Origin: Parapedobacter luteus | GTDB taxonomy: Bacteria > Bacteroidota > Bacteroidia > Sphingobacteriales > Sphingobacteriaceae | DNA: 64,000 nucleotides | Direction of reading: 5' to 3' | NCBI RefSeq assembly: GCF_900168055.1 | Contig: NZ_FUYS01000004.1 | Coordinates: 310,001 to 374,000, forward strand | Shown here: one piece after another, positions 53,462 to 62,367 of the stretch | Layout: each line of letters starts with the position of its first letter | Numbering within the stretch: the stretch's first letter is position 1 | Made by a program: the position numbers and the translations under genes | Notes under the pieces: generated by a model | The model's input: only the letters and a program-made list of their open reading frames with translations | The model's database searches: none | Told to the model about the DNA's origin: nothing

Positions 53462-54592
53462 CTATAACCTTTCGTCCAGTTGTTTTACGATACTGTTTTT
53501 CCACGCATGAAAATCACCTGCCATGATATGCGCGCGAGCTTCTCCGACCAACCAGAGGTAAAAATGCAGGTTGTGCAACGAGGCAATTTGTGCACCAAGG
53601 ATTTCTTGTGATCGAATCAGGTGCCGCAAATACGCCTTGGTGTATACGCGGTCGGCAAGCAGATCACTTTCGGCGTCAATGGGCGAAAAATCCTGCTCCC
53701 ATTTTTTATTTTTGATGTTGATGATCCCGCGACGCGTAAACAGCATGCCGTTGCGCGCATTGCGGGTAGGCATCACACAATCAAACATATCAATACCCAA
53801 AGCGATATTTTCCAAAATATTGACCGGAGTCCCCACTCCCATTAGGTAACGTGGTTTTTCGGCCGGCAGTATGTTACACACCACTTCGGTCATCGCATAC
53901 ATTTCTTCTGCGGGCTCTCCGACGGAAAGCCCACCGATAGCGTTGCCATCCCGTCCGAACGAGGCGACGGTCTCAGCCGATTTTTCGCGGAGGTCCCGAT
54001 ATACCGAACCCTGTACGATGGGGAACAGCGTTTGATCATAGCCGTACAGCGGTTCGGTTGCATCAAATCGCTCACAGCACCGTTTAAGCCAGCGGTGCGT
54101 CATATCCAGCGATCGCCTGGCATATTGATAATCACAAGGGTATGGCGTGCACTCGTCAAATGCCATCACGATATCGGCTCCGATGATGCGCTGGGTATCC
54201 ATCACATTCTCCGGTGTAAAGAGATGCTTGGATCCATCGATATGCGAACGGAATGTGACGCCTTCTTCCTTGATTTTGCGCACTTCGGTAAGCGAATATA
54301 CCTGATAGCCACCACTGTCGGTCAGGATCGGTTTTTCCCAACCGTTAAAACGATGAAGTCCGCCGGCAGCGTGCAGGATGTCCAATCCAGGACGTAAATA
54401 CAGGTGATACGTATTACCTAAAATGATTTGCGCTTCAATATCATTGACCAGTTCGTGCTGATGCACGGCTTTCACCGTGCCGGCAGTGCCTACAGGCATA
54501 AATATAGGGGTCTCGATGGTGCCATGAGCCGTCTCAAGTATACCGGCCCGTGCTTTAGACTGTGCGTCTGCTGCCTGAAGGGTAAATTTCAT
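53462..54592 (-). CDS. tgt: tRNA-guanine transglycosylase lacking the usual zinc cysteines
   Basis: 376 residues. Exchanges G34 for a queuosine precursor in tRNA. The catalytic acid D92 is in TDSGGYQ and the nucleophile D271 in DMFDCVMPTR. The usual CxCxxC zinc site before the C-terminal helix is replaced by AESDLLAD (308-315), while the histidine in SLHNLHFYL (340) remains. The ATG at 54592 gives the normal N-terminus; the open frame upstream is not coding. A TATTTTTG box ends 8 nt before the ATG. First gene of the tgt-lptF/G-DMT operon. Confidence 0.95.
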   Translation of the reverse strand: MKFTLQAADAQSKARAGILETAHGTIETPIFMPVGTAGTVKAVHQHELVNDIEAQIILGNTYHLYLRPGLDILHAAGGLHRFNGWEKPILTDSGGYQVYSLTEVRKIKEEGVTFRSHIDGSKHLFTPENVMDTQRIIGADIVMAFDECTPYPCDYQYARRSLDMTHRWLKRCCERFDATEPLYGYDQTLFPIVQGSVYRDLREKSAETVASFGRDGNAIGGLSVGEPAEEMYAMTEVVCNILPAEKPRYLMGVGTPVNILENIALGIDMFDCVMPTRNARNGMLFTRRGIINIKNKKWEQDFSPIDAESDLLADRVYTKAYLRHLIRSQEILGAQIASLHNLHFYLWLVGEARAHIMAGDFHAWKNSIVKQLDERL

Positions 54593-54600
54593 TGTGGATG

Positions 54601-54608
54601 CAAAAATA
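54601..54608 (-). promoter_or_regulatory. -7 box of tgt, 8 nt from the ATG
   Basis: TATTTTTG on the minus strand, 8 nt before the tgt ATG at 54592. No clear -33 element is seen. Confidence 0.5.
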
Positions 54609-54675
54609 GGAAAAACAAAACATAGGCGTTGATAGTGGCACAAGATTTTCAATTTAACCCCCGTTGATGTCGGCT

Positions 54676-54727
54676 GAGGCATACGAACAGCCAATTGCTG
54701 TGAGGCATCACACGTCGAACAACCAAT
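54676..54727. repeat. Imperfect direct repeat between tgt and the glycosyltransferase gene
   Basis: GAGGCAT (54676-54682) plus CGAACAGCCAAT (54684-54695) recur as GAGGCAT (54702-54708) plus CGAACAACCAAT (54716-54727). The arms are separated by 1 and 7 nt. The pair lies in the divergent promoter region. Confidence 0.7.
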
Positions 54728-54779
54728 CACAGCGCGTATTGAAATGCTTATCGAACGCATTATATTCGCGATTTTTATA

Positions 54780-54787
54780 TAAGTTTG
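54780..54787 (+). promoter_or_regulatory. -7 box of the glycosyltransferase gene, 9 nt from the ATG
   Basis: TAAGTTTG followed by 9 nt and ATG at 54797. An in-frame TTG at 54785 overlaps the box and is unlikely to be the start. Confidence 0.55.
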
Positions 54788-54796
54788 GCAGCATAT

Positions 54797-55939
54797 ATGG
54801 AACTAGTTAACCAAATAGCCGGGATCGGTTTTCTCCTCTTATCCGGAATATGCGGACTGCTCTTGGTTATCCAACTGTACTACTTATTATTTGTGTACAG
54901 CAGGCTTGCCTTTTACAGCATCCCGCCCAAACTGGGCAACACCCCTACTCGACCGCTGTCTGTGATCATCTGTGCGCGAAACGAAGAAGAAAATTTGCGG
55001 CAGAACCTACCTGAAATACTCAATCAGGACTATCCTGATTTTGAAGTGGTATTGGTCAACGATTATTCGCAGGACGAGACCAAGTGGTTATTAAGAGAAT
55101 TGTGTACGCGATACCCACACCTTAAGGTGGTCGAGATTGCTGAGCATGTGCGACTTAAGCATGGGAAGAAGTTTGCAGTGAGCCTCGGTATCAAAGCCGC
55201 CCGATATGAACACCTCGTTTTCACCGATGCGGACTGTGTTCCGGCATCTGACCAATGGCTCAGGCATATGGCTGATGCCTTCAATGGCGGGGAGGAAATC
55301 GTGCTGGGGTACTCGCCCTACCGCAGAAAGCCCGGATTCCTAAATGCCCTTATCCGGTTTGAAACTTTCCATACTGCCATGAGCTATCTTTCCTACGCAC
55401 TCAAGGGGAACGCCTATATGGGCGTAGGCCGTAATTTAGGGTACACCAAAAGCTTATTTTTCAGAGGCAAAGGATTTGCCTCGCATATGCATATCCCATC
55501 CGGCGATGATGACCTCTTTGTCAATCAAAATGCGACACCGCATAACACAACCATTTGCATTCATCCGGAATCACACGTGTGGAGCGAACCCAAAACTACA
55601 CTGTTGACCTATTCCCGGCAGAAAACTCGCCATGCCGGAGCTTCCAGGGCGTATAAAGTTTCTCATCAGCGAATGCTGGCCACTCAACTGATCAGCGCTG
55701 TTCTTTTTTACCTGGCTGCCATCGCTGCGGTGGTCATATTTCCGCAGTACTGGTACATCATTTTGGGGATTTACCTTTGTAGGCTGTTTGTACAGATCGT
55801 CATCTACTATCCCATCCTCAAAAAACTCCAAGCTGGCGGGCTGCTTTGGATGCTGCCGTTGCTGGATGTCATTTATTATAGCTATATCTGTGTCAACGGC
55901 ATTTTTGCCCTGTTCAAAAAAGACGTGAAATGGAAGTAA
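54797..55939 (+). CDS. Membrane-bound family 2 glycosyltransferase
   Basis: 380 residues. An N-terminal helix (about 8-31) precedes a GT-A domain: LSVIICARNEEENL, VVLVNDYSQDET, and the metal-binding FTDADCVPAS (D-x-D). The lipid-side region has GVGRNLGYTKSLFF and PSGDDDLF. Two or more helices lie at the C-terminus. It probably transfers a sugar to a lipid or to an extracellular polymer; substrates unknown. rsmG follows after 19 nt. Confidence 0.92.
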   Translation: MELVNQIAGIGFLLLSGICGLLLVIQLYYLLFVYSRLAFYSIPPKLGNTPTRPLSVIICARNEEENLRQNLPEILNQDYPDFEVVLVNDYSQDETKWLLRELCTRYPHLKVVEIAEHVRLKHGKKFAVSLGIKAARYEHLVFTDADCVPASDQWLRHMADAFNGGEEIVLGYSPYRRKPGFLNALIRFETFHTAMSYLSYALKGNAYMGVGRNLGYTKSLFFRGKGFASHMHIPSGDDDLFVNQNATPHNTTICIHPESHVWSEPKTTLLTYSRQKTRHAGASRAYKVSHQRMLATQLISAVLFYLAAIAAVVIFPQYWYIILGIYLCRLFVQIVIYYPILKKLQAGGLLWMLPLLDVIYYSYICVNGIFALFKKDVKWK

Positions 55940-55958
55940 GACAAAAACATATCATGCC

Positions 55959-56594
55959 ATGTTAAATCCCGGAGTTGATGTCATTTACCGTTATTTTCCA
56001 ACGCTGTCCGACAGCCAACGTACCCAATTCCTTCAATTGGGTGAGTTATACCCGTTTTGGAATGCGCAGATCAACGTGGTTTCCCGCAAGGATATCGACA
56101 GTTTGTACCTTCGCCACGTATTGCATTCTCTTGGCATCGCCAAATTTATCGGCTTCGTACCTAACACCCGGATACTGGATGTAGGCACGGGAGGTGGTTT
56201 TCCGGGTATTCCCTTAGCTATTTTTTTCCCGGAAGTCCACTTCCATTTAGTCGATTCGATTGGCAAGAAGATCAAGGTCGTACGAGAGGTAGCCACAGCC
56301 ATCGGACTGAAAAACATCAAGGCCGATCACATCCGCGCAGAACAAGTGGACCGTAACTACGATTTTGTGGTTTCCCGCGCGGTCACACGGTTGGCAGACT
56401 TCTATCCATGGGTCCGCAACAAATTATTGAAAAAAGACCAGAATGCAATCCCTAATGGCATATTATACTTGAAGGGCGGGGACTTGCGCGAAGAAATCAA
56501 TGAGGCACGTCTTCCGGCGGAAGTACATCCGCTTTCTGCTTATTTTGAAGAGGATTTCTTTGAGACCAAGCACCTGGTTTACATCCCTGTTTAA
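55959..56594 (+). CDS. rsmG: 16S rRNA (guanine527-N7)-methyltransferase
   Basis: 211 residues with the SAM site ILDVGTGGGFPGIPLAIFFP (71-90) and the family start FWNAQINVVSRKD with LYLRHVLHSLG. RsmG methylates G527 in the 530 loop. Its TAA overlaps the stop of the convergent DinB gene by a shared TTAA. Probably co-transcribed with the glycosyltransferase. Confidence 0.95.
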   Translation: MLNPGVDVIYRYFPTLSDSQRTQFLQLGELYPFWNAQINVVSRKDIDSLYLRHVLHSLGIAKFIGFVPNTRILDVGTGGGFPGIPLAIFFPEVHFHLVDSIGKKIKVVREVATAIGLKNIKADHIRAEQVDRNYDFVVSRAVTRLADFYPWVRNKLLKKDQNAIPNGILYLKGGDLREEINEARLPAEVHPLSAYFEEDFFETKHLVYIPV

Positions 56595-57121
56595 CACTTA
56601 GCCTTAAACAAAGGCAGCAGCTTTACGGTGACCAACAGCTGACCTACGTGCCGTTGGGTGTGTTCGGCAGCATGAAACAACAGTCCTATCAAGGTCGTAG
56701 GTATCCGCTTTCGGCCTAGATAGCGGGTGTCGGTTAGCCCGGCTTCATCCATCCGGATTAATTGATCGATTGCCTTGTCCACCTGTTTGCCAAAAGCTTC
56801 CACTAATTCCGCCGCACCGATATCGGCGATCTCGTCTCCCTCTGACTGCAAGTAAGCAAACTGCGCTTCAGACAAGGGCATACCCAACGCATAGGTGAAC
56901 ATCCTATCAACCACGCCGGTCATATGTTGCAAATGAAATCCGGGCGAGGCTGCACCTCCGGGCTTGTACCATAAATGCCCGTCATCAAAATTTTGCATGC
57001 ATCGTGCGATTTCCTCCTTTGCCTGCAGCAATGCATGTGCAACCGGCTGCAGCAATGGCGGCACATTTGGGACCGGGCCTCGCATCCACACTTCAAGGCG
57101 CATGGTTGACTGTTCTTCCAT
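56591..57121 (-). CDS. DinB-superfamily protein
   Basis: 176 residues, helical. The putative metal histidines of the DinB/YfiT four-helix bundle are in GFHLQHMTGVVDRMF (H near 63) and LLFHAAEHTQRHVGQLL (H near 152 and 156). These proteins include thiol-dependent S-transferases; the substrate is unknown. A TAAATTTG box ends 4 nt before the ATG. Confidence 0.87.
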   Translation of the reverse strand: MEEQSTMRLEVWMRGPVPNVPPLLQPVAHALLQAKEEIARCMQNFDDGHLWYKPGGAASPGFHLQHMTGVVDRMFTYALGMPLSEAQFAYLQSEGDEIADIGAAELVEAFGKQVDKAIDQLIRMDEAGLTDTRYLGRKRIPTTLIGLLFHAAEHTQRHVGQLLVTVKLLPLFKAKC

Positions 57122-57125
57122 ATCA

Positions 57126-57133
57126 CAAATTTA
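57126..57133 (-). promoter_or_regulatory. -7 box of the DinB gene, 4 nt from the ATG
   Basis: TAAATTTG on the minus strand, then TGAT, then ATG at 57121. No -33 element is evident. Confidence 0.5.
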
Positions 57134-57380
57134 GCCAAAATTGTTCAAACCCGGCTTACTGGATATGCGGCCGGCCTTTCTGCCCCAGGTGTGGCACCCC
57201 GAGGCACCCGCTCGGCAATATGCTGTTCCTGATCAGCGGAGCAGCATATCGACGCGCCTGTTGGGGCACGGATACCTTACCCTATACACTAACCCACTGA
57301 TACCTTTAATGCGGTTGCCCTGCTTTGCTGTTTTGGCAAGCTCCATTAATCAAACAATTTTTGTATATTAGCCCAATCCT

Positions 57381-58475
57381 ATGAGCCTGCTTCATCAAAT
57401 TGCATTGACGAAAGTGAAAGGTATAGGGCCCATACTCGGCCGACACCTGGTTTCTCGTTTTGGGAACGCAGAAGCCGTATTTTCCGCTTCAAAGCAGGAA
57501 TTGACCACTATTCCTGGAATCGGCGGCCACTTGGCAGACGCCATTTTGCACGCCGGGGCGCTCCATGAAGCGGAAAATGAGCTACGTTTCGTAGAAAAAC
57601 ACCGTATTCAAGTACTTTTTTCGGGGAATAAGGATTACCCTAAACGCCTCGACGAATGTCCGGATGCTCCGTTATTACTTTATTACAAAGGATGCGCCGA
57701 CCTCAATGCGGCACGCATGGTGAGCATCGTAGGGACACGCAACGCAACCTCATATGGGAAAGCCGTTTGCTCCGAGTTTATTGAAGCGCTTTTGCCTTAC
57801 CATACCACTGTCATCAGCGGGTTGGCCTACGGTATAGACAGCTTCGCTCACCGCAATGCGCTTACTCATGGGATTTCGACCATCGGTGTGCTGGGCCACG
57901 GCCTCGATCGCATTTATCCAGCCGCAAATCGTGAGATGGCGGCCAAAATGTTGGATTGCGGCGGCTTACTCACCGAGTTTCCCTCTGGCACTAAGCCTGA
58001 TCGGCAGCATTTTCCCATGCGCAACCGAATCATCGCCGGCTTAGCTGATGTCGTGATCGTCGTAGAAGCCGCGGCCAAAGGGGGTGCACTTATCACTGCC
58101 GAAATTGCGAATACCTATAACCGCGATGTCTGTGCTTTTCCGGGCAATTTGAATCAAGCGTTTTCCGCGGGTTGCAATTACTTGATTAAAACTAACCGCG
58201 CGCACTTGATCACCAGTGTAAAAGACTTGGCGTACCTTATGAACTGGGAGCCTGAAGCCAAGCGGACGTCCTCCGGTCAACTTGAGCTTCCCATCTCCCT
58301 CGGCGCGCCGGAGCAACGTGTATACGACGCTATCCAGGCAGCCGGCCAAATGGCCATTGATGACTTATTATTGAAACTTCAGTGGCCCCAAAGCAAACTA
58401 GCGATTACACTCCTCGAAATGGAGCTAAAAGGTGTGATTGCCGCGCTCCCAGGCAAAATCTATCGCGCCATATGA
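57381..58475 (+). CDS. dprA: DNA-processing protein DprA
   Basis: 364 residues. An N-terminal helix-hairpin-helix/SAM part (LTTIPGIGGHLADAIL) precedes the Rossmann DprA domain: MVSIVGTRNATSYG, VISGLAYGIDSFAHRNAL, and PDRQHFPMRNRIIAGLADVVIVVEAAAKGGALITAEIA. A C-terminal winged helix follows. DprA loads RecA on incoming single-stranded DNA in transformation. Downstream come the SRP RNA and accD, on the same strand. TATATTAG ends 8 nt before the ATG, a weak -7 match. Confidence 0.95.
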   Translation: MSLLHQIALTKVKGIGPILGRHLVSRFGNAEAVFSASKQELTTIPGIGGHLADAILHAGALHEAENELRFVEKHRIQVLFSGNKDYPKRLDECPDAPLLLYYKGCADLNAARMVSIVGTRNATSYGKAVCSEFIEALLPYHTTVISGLAYGIDSFAHRNALTHGISTIGVLGHGLDRIYPAANREMAAKMLDCGGLLTEFPSGTKPDRQHFPMRNRIIAGLADVVIVVEAAAKGGALITAEIANTYNRDVCAFPGNLNQAFSAGCNYLIKTNRAHLITSVKDLAYLMNWEPEAKRTSSGQLELPISLGAPEQRVYDAIQAAGQMAIDDLLLKLQWPQSKLAITLLEMELKGVIAALPGKIYRAI

Positions 58476-58517
58476 TTGGCTTGAAAATCAACCGATTGAA
58501 AACAAAAGCAATTTTTA

Positions 58518-58548
58518 TTGCTCCTTATCCCGATTTTTGCTACTTTTG
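58518..58548 (+). promoter_or_regulatory. SRP RNA promoter
   Basis: TTG (58518-58520), 20 nt, TACTTTTG (58541-58548): full Bacteroidota consensus, with the RNA predicted to start at about 58553. Confidence 0.8.
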
Positions 58549-58552
58549 CGGT

Positions 58553-58650
58553 GGGTAAGTCTTTTACGACCAGCTCCCCGAGAATCCCCCAGGGTGGGAA
58601 CGCAGCAAGGGTATCGGGTTGTAGCGGTGCGATAAAAGGAGCTTGCCCAT
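58553..58650 (+). ncRNA. ffs: Signal recognition particle RNA (small bacterial 4.5S type)
   Basis: A ~98-nt RNA. The 5' end GGGTAAG (58553-58559) pairs with CTTGCCC (58644-58650). The apex contains CAGGGTGGGAACGCAGCAAGGG, broken here as CAGGGTGGGAAC plus GCAGCAAGGG, which carries the conserved GGAA-type tetraloop and asymmetric loop of SRP domain IV. Flanking strands pair as CCCGA/TCGGG. A T-rich tract (58652-58657) terminates it. The RNA scaffolds Ffh for membrane-protein targeting. It sits between dprA and accD with its own promoter. Confidence 0.93.
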
Positions 58651-58700
58651 TTTTTATTTATACCCCTTCATCACAACACCTAACTATCCATACAACAGCA

Positions 58701-58732
58701 TTTGCATATCAACGCAAGTTTATCTAAGTTTG
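58701..58732 (+). promoter_or_regulatory. accD promoter
   Basis: TTTG (58701-58704), 20 nt, TAAGTTTG (58725-58732): a perfect Bacteroidota promoter, 21 nt before the accD ATG. Confidence 0.85.
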
Positions 58733-58753
58733 CATCCCATAACGACGATTTGC

Positions 58754-59596
58754 ATGAGTTGGTTTAGACGCGAAAAGGCCGGAATAAGTACGGCTACCGA
58801 GCACAAAAAGGAAGCACCTGATGGCCTATGGAATAAGTGTCCATCCTGCAAAAAGCCTTTATTGAACATCGAACAGATTGAAAACAAGTATGTATGCCAC
58901 TACTGTGGCTACCATTTACGCATTGGTTCCGCGGCTTACTTTTCGATTATTTTTGATGACAACCAGTTTACGGAACTGTTCGCCAACCTGCGTTCCGGCG
59001 ATCCCCTACACTTTGAGGATACTAAAAAATATACCGAACGACTGGAAGAGAGTTACGCCAAAACAGGATTGAATGACGCGATCCGTTGCGCACATGGTAA
59101 AATCGATGGACAAGACCTGGTATTGGCGTGTATGGATTTTACCTTCATTGGCGGATCGATGGGATCTGTAGTCGGCGAAAAAATAGCCCGCTCCATCGAC
59201 TATTGCCTTAAGCATCGGGTTCCGTTCATGTTGATATCCAAATCTGGAGGCGCACGTATGATGGAAGCTGCTTTTTCCCTTATGCAGATGGCTAAAACTT
59301 CCGCCAAGTTGGCACTTCTGAATGAAGCTAAAATACCTTATATCTGCCTACTGACAGACCCTACCACTGGCGGCGTAACGGCCTCTTACGCCATGCTTGG
59401 CGATATAAACATCGCTGAGCCGGGCGCGCTCATTGGTTTTGCTGGACCAAGGGTAATCAAAGAGACCATTAAAAAGGATCTGCCAAAAGGCTTCCAGACT
59501 TCCGAATTTTTGCTTGAACATGGCTTTCTTGATTTCATTGTCGATCGCCGCCAGCTTAAGCAAAAAATTGCCTTATTCCTAAGTATGGTCAGATAA
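58754..59596 (+). CDS. accD: Acetyl-CoA carboxylase carboxyltransferase, beta subunit
   Basis: 280 residues. An N-terminal zinc ribbon with C29, C32, C48 and C51 (CPSC ... CHYC) precedes the carboxyltransferase fold ([64 protein letters not shown]). With AccA it transfers the carboxyl group from biotin to acetyl-CoA for fatty-acid synthesis. The ATG at 58754 is preferred; upstream frame would run across its promoter. Confidence 0.97.
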   Translation: MSWFRREKAGISTATEHKKEAPDGLWNKCPSCKKPLLNIEQIENKYVCHYCGYHLRIGSAAYFSIIFDDNQFTELFANLRSGDPLHFEDTKKYTERLEESYAKTGLNDAIRCAHGKIDGQDLVLACMDFTFIGGSMGSVVGEKIARSIDYCLKHRVPFMLISKSGGARMMEAAFSLMQMAKTSAKLALLNEAKIPYICLLTDPTTGGVTASYAMLGDINIAEPGALIGFAGPRVIKETIKKDLPKGFQTSEFLLEHGFLDFIVDRRQLKQKIALFLSMVR

Positions 59597-59631
59597 GTCA
59601 CACGCAAGACATTCTTCAACAGCAAAAAACA

Positions 59632-59677
59632 GGGCATCTACTCCCAATGGGTGGGGTATGCCCTTACGCGAGGGCAT
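59632..59677 (+). promoter_or_regulatory. Mutually exclusive hairpins upstream of the M23 peptidase gene
   Basis: ATGCCC (59658-59663) can pair with GGGCAT at 59632-59637 or, in a tighter 7-bp stem with a 6-nt loop, with AGGGCAT at 59671-59677. The choice resembles an attenuator, but neither stem is followed by a T-tract. Confidence 0.35.
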
Positions 59678-59806
59678 TAATAACACAAAACAAGGAGATT
59701 TGTTTTGAAGTTTAAGATTTTTTTGCGTACTTGCGGCATTCAAACTAAGTGCCTTTGTATCAAACTCCGTATACCCCATTACAAGACTAATCGTAAAACA
59801 ACACGA

Positions 59807-60775
59807 ATGGCGAAAACGAAGTACCATTACAACTCACATACCCTAAAGTACGAGAAAGTAAAAACAAGCACCAGAACCTGGGCGTTGCGAGCACTTGGAT
59901 TTCTCACGAGCTCCTTTGCTTGCGGCGTGTTTCTACTCTATGTCGGTTTTACAGTTATTGATTCCCCCAAGGAAAAACAGCTCAAGCGGGAAATAGACCA
60001 AATGGCCTTGCAATATAACATTATGCAGGAGCGCCTAAAACAGATAGATGCCGCATTGGAAAACATGCAGCACCGTGACGACAACATTTATCGCGTCATC
60101 TTTGAAGCCGACCCCATTGACCCGGATGTCCGGAAGGCCGGCTTTGGTGGTGTAAACCGCTATAAAAACCTTGAACATTTCAGCAACTCCGATCTCATGG
60201 TGGAAACGGCCAAAAAGCTTGACCAGATATCCAAGGCCCTATATGTGCAATCGAAGTCATACGATGATTTAACGGAAATGGCTAAATCCAAAGCGGAAAT
60301 GATGGCAAGTATTCCAGCCATCCAACCGGTGGATAACCGGAAAATCCGCGGCGGTATCTCTGGCTTTGGTGTACGGATACACCCGGTATATAAAATCAGG
60401 AAGATGCATGCCGGCATCGACTTTACGGCGCCGGTGGGCACGCCCATATATGCCACGGGCAACGGCAAAGTCGAGGCAGCTGGTATTGACGGCGGATACG
60501 GACGGCGCATCATCATTAACCATGGTTATAATTACAAGTCACTTTATGGCCACATGAGCCGGTTTACCGTAAAGGTAGGTCAACAAGTGAAACGTGGCGA
60601 CCTCATCGGCTACGTAGGAAATACCGGCACTTCGACAGGCCCTCACCTGCACTATGAGGTACATAAAAACAATAAGCCCGTAAATCCGATCAACTTCATT
60701 TACAACGACCTGACGCCTGCGGAGTACGTTGCTATACTGGAAGCAGCCTCACAGGAGAACCAGTCCTTTGACTAA
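59807..60775 (+). CDS. M23-family peptidoglycan endopeptidase, membrane-anchored
   Basis: 322 residues. A TM helix (about 35-55) is followed by a coiled-coil segment (KEKQLKREIDQMALQYNIMQERL), then the LytM/M23 domain. Zinc ligands are in MHAGIDF (H-x3-D) and HLHYEV (H-x-H). It would cleave peptide cross-links of murein for cell-wall remodelling. The ATG at 59807 matches the usual MAKxKYxY Bacteroidota N-terminus, while the open frame 34 codons upstream is not coding. A MerR gene follows. Confidence 0.94.
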   Translation: MAKTKYHYNSHTLKYEKVKTSTRTWALRALGFLTSSFACGVFLLYVGFTVIDSPKEKQLKREIDQMALQYNIMQERLKQIDAALENMQHRDDNIYRVIFEADPIDPDVRKAGFGGVNRYKNLEHFSNSDLMVETAKKLDQISKALYVQSKSYDDLTEMAKSKAEMMASIPAIQPVDNRKIRGGISGFGVRIHPVYKIRKMHAGIDFTAPVGTPIYATGNGKVEAAGIDGGYGRRIIINHGYNYKSLYGHMSRFTVKVGQQVKRGDLIGYVGNTGTSTGPHLHYEVHKNNKPVNPINFIYNDLTPAEYVAILEAASQENQSFD

Positions 60776-60835
60776 CAGGATGAACAAGATCGTTGATGCC
60801 GGGGAGGAAAACGGGAATATAAAAACGGCATGTGG

Positions 60836-60869
60836 TTTGTGCTATAATTCAAGTGTAATTGTATCTTTG
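60836..60869 (+). promoter_or_regulatory. Probable promoter of the MerR gene
   Basis: TTTG (60836-60839) and TATCTTTG (60862-60869) are separated by 22 nt, slightly long for the consensus, and precede the ATG at 60901 by 31 nt. Confidence 0.6.
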
Positions 60870-60900
60870 CAACACGTACTACTGTATTCTTTTTCGTAGC

Positions 60901-61236
60901 ATGCCATATAAAGAGCGCGAAATAAACAAACTTTACTACACAATGGGCGAAGTGACGGCCATGTTTGGCGTCAATGCTTCCCAAATCCGGTTTTATGAAC
61001 GTGAATTCGACGTCATACAACCCAAAAAAAATAAAAAAGGCAACCGCTTGTTCACCCCCGAAGACATTGCCAATTTAAAAATCATCTTCAACTTAGTCAA
61101 AGACAAAGGCTACACCCTTCAAGGTGCACGTGATTATTTGAAAAACAATAAAAGCGAAGCGCGCGAAAACCAACGGGTTATCGACTCCCTCCAGCGGCTA
61201 AAAGCCTTTTTACTGGAAGTGCGGGATAGCCTTTAG
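60901..61236 (+). CDS. MerR-family transcriptional regulator
   Basis: 111 residues. The N-terminal winged helix [39 protein letters not shown] is MerR-type (about 11-50), followed by [31 protein letters not shown]. There are no C-terminal metal-binding cysteines, so it is not a metal sensor of the classical type; it belongs to the short class common in Bacteroidota. Its TAG overlaps the fbp stop (TTAG). The ATG at 60901 is preferred to an upstream one at 60859 before the promoter box. Confidence 0.92.
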   Translation: MPYKEREINKLYYTMGEVTAMFGVNASQIRFYEREFDVIQPKKNKKGNRLFTPEDIANLKIIFNLVKDKGYTLQGARDYLKNNKSEARENQRVIDSLQRLKAFLLEVRDSL

Positions 61237-62270
61237 TCGCTTTCCCCGCTCGCCGATGCAGCTGAAAGACGAATAAATTCTTCTACTTTTTCGACCATGT
61301 CAGTGCTTCCGATAAAAATGGGCGTGCGTTGATGCAACGACTCCGGCTGGATTTCCAGTATCCGGCGGTGCCCGTCAGTAGCCCTTCCGCCAGCTTGTTC
61401 GATAATAAAGGCTAGCGGATTACATTCATACATCAACCGCAACTTGCCCTGCGGATGAGATGAAGTGGTAGGATAAAGGAAAATCCCTCCCTTAATGAGA
61501 TTGCGATGGATATCCGCAACCATAGAGCCGACGTAACGCGAAGTAAACGGCCGCTGCGTAGCCTTATCTTCCACTTGGCAGTATTTAATGTAATCTTTAA
61601 CACCCTGCGGGAATTTAATATAGTTCCCCTCGTTGATAGAGTAAATCACGCCATCGCGGGGCATTTGCATATCAGGATGAGACAAGCAAAATTCCCCGAT
61701 AGAAGGATCCAGTGTAAAGCCGTTGACTCCCTTGCCTGTTGTATATACCAGCATCGTGGAAGACCCATATATCACGTATCCGGCCGCTACTTGGTAAATT
61801 CCTTTTTGAAGAATCTCGTCCAGACATACGGTCCCTTCCGTCGTTGCGCGCCGGTAAATCGAAAAGATGGTACCCACCGACACGTTTACATCGATATTCG
61901 ACGAGCCATCCAACGGGTCGATGCAAACAATGTATTTAGCGTTTTTTGATATTTCAGAATGGATAAGGATACAGTCATCGTGTTCTTCGGAGGCTACCAC
62001 GCAGCATTCGCCGCCGCTGCGCAAAGCAGAAATAAATTGCTCATCGGCATATACATCCAGTTTTTTCTGGCCTTCCCCTTGTATATTAACCGTACCATTG
62101 TCTCCAAGAATATCGACGAGCCCGGCTTTATTGACTTCCCGGTTTACAATTTTTGCGGCAATGCCAATGTCCCGTAAAAGCCTTGACAGTTCGCCTTTGG
62201 CGTAAGGAAAGTCCGCCTGTTTTTCGATAATGAATTGGCCGAGGGTAGTCACCTTTCTCATAGTCAACAT
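61233..62270 (-). CDS. fbp: Fructose-1,6-bisphosphatase, class 1
   Basis: 345 residues. Hydrolyses fructose 1,6-bisphosphate in gluconeogenesis. Metal sites are seen in [25 protein letters not shown]. The substrate-site segments [22 protein letters not shown] and ADGHRRILE-like [12 protein letters not shown] follow. An ATG at 62261 ([15 protein letters not shown]) gives a start closer to family norms. The stop is shared with the convergent MerR gene. Confidence 0.96.
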   Translation of the reverse strand: MLTMRKVTTLGQFIIEKQADFPYAKGELSRLLRDIGIAAKIVNREVNKAGLVDILGDNGTVNIQGEGQKKLDVYADEQFISALRSGGECCVVASEEHDDCILIHSEISKNAKYIVCIDPLDGSSNIDVNVSVGTIFSIYRRATTEGTVCLDEILQKGIYQVAAGYVIYGSSTMLVYTTGKGVNGFTLDPSIGEFCLSHPDMQMPRDGVIYSINEGNYIKFPQGVKDYIKYCQVEDKATQRPFTSRYVGSMVADIHRNLIKGGIFLYPTTSSHPQGKLRLMYECNPLAFIIEQAGGRATDGHRRILEIQPESLHQRTPIFIGSTDMVEKVEEFIRLSAASASGESD

Positions 62271-62367
62271 TAGTTAGTGTAAAGAATTTGATTTCAAACA
62301 ACACAAAAATATACACCAAAAACCAATAAAACGACGATTTAAGAATATCTTAGTGTAAAACTATCCT

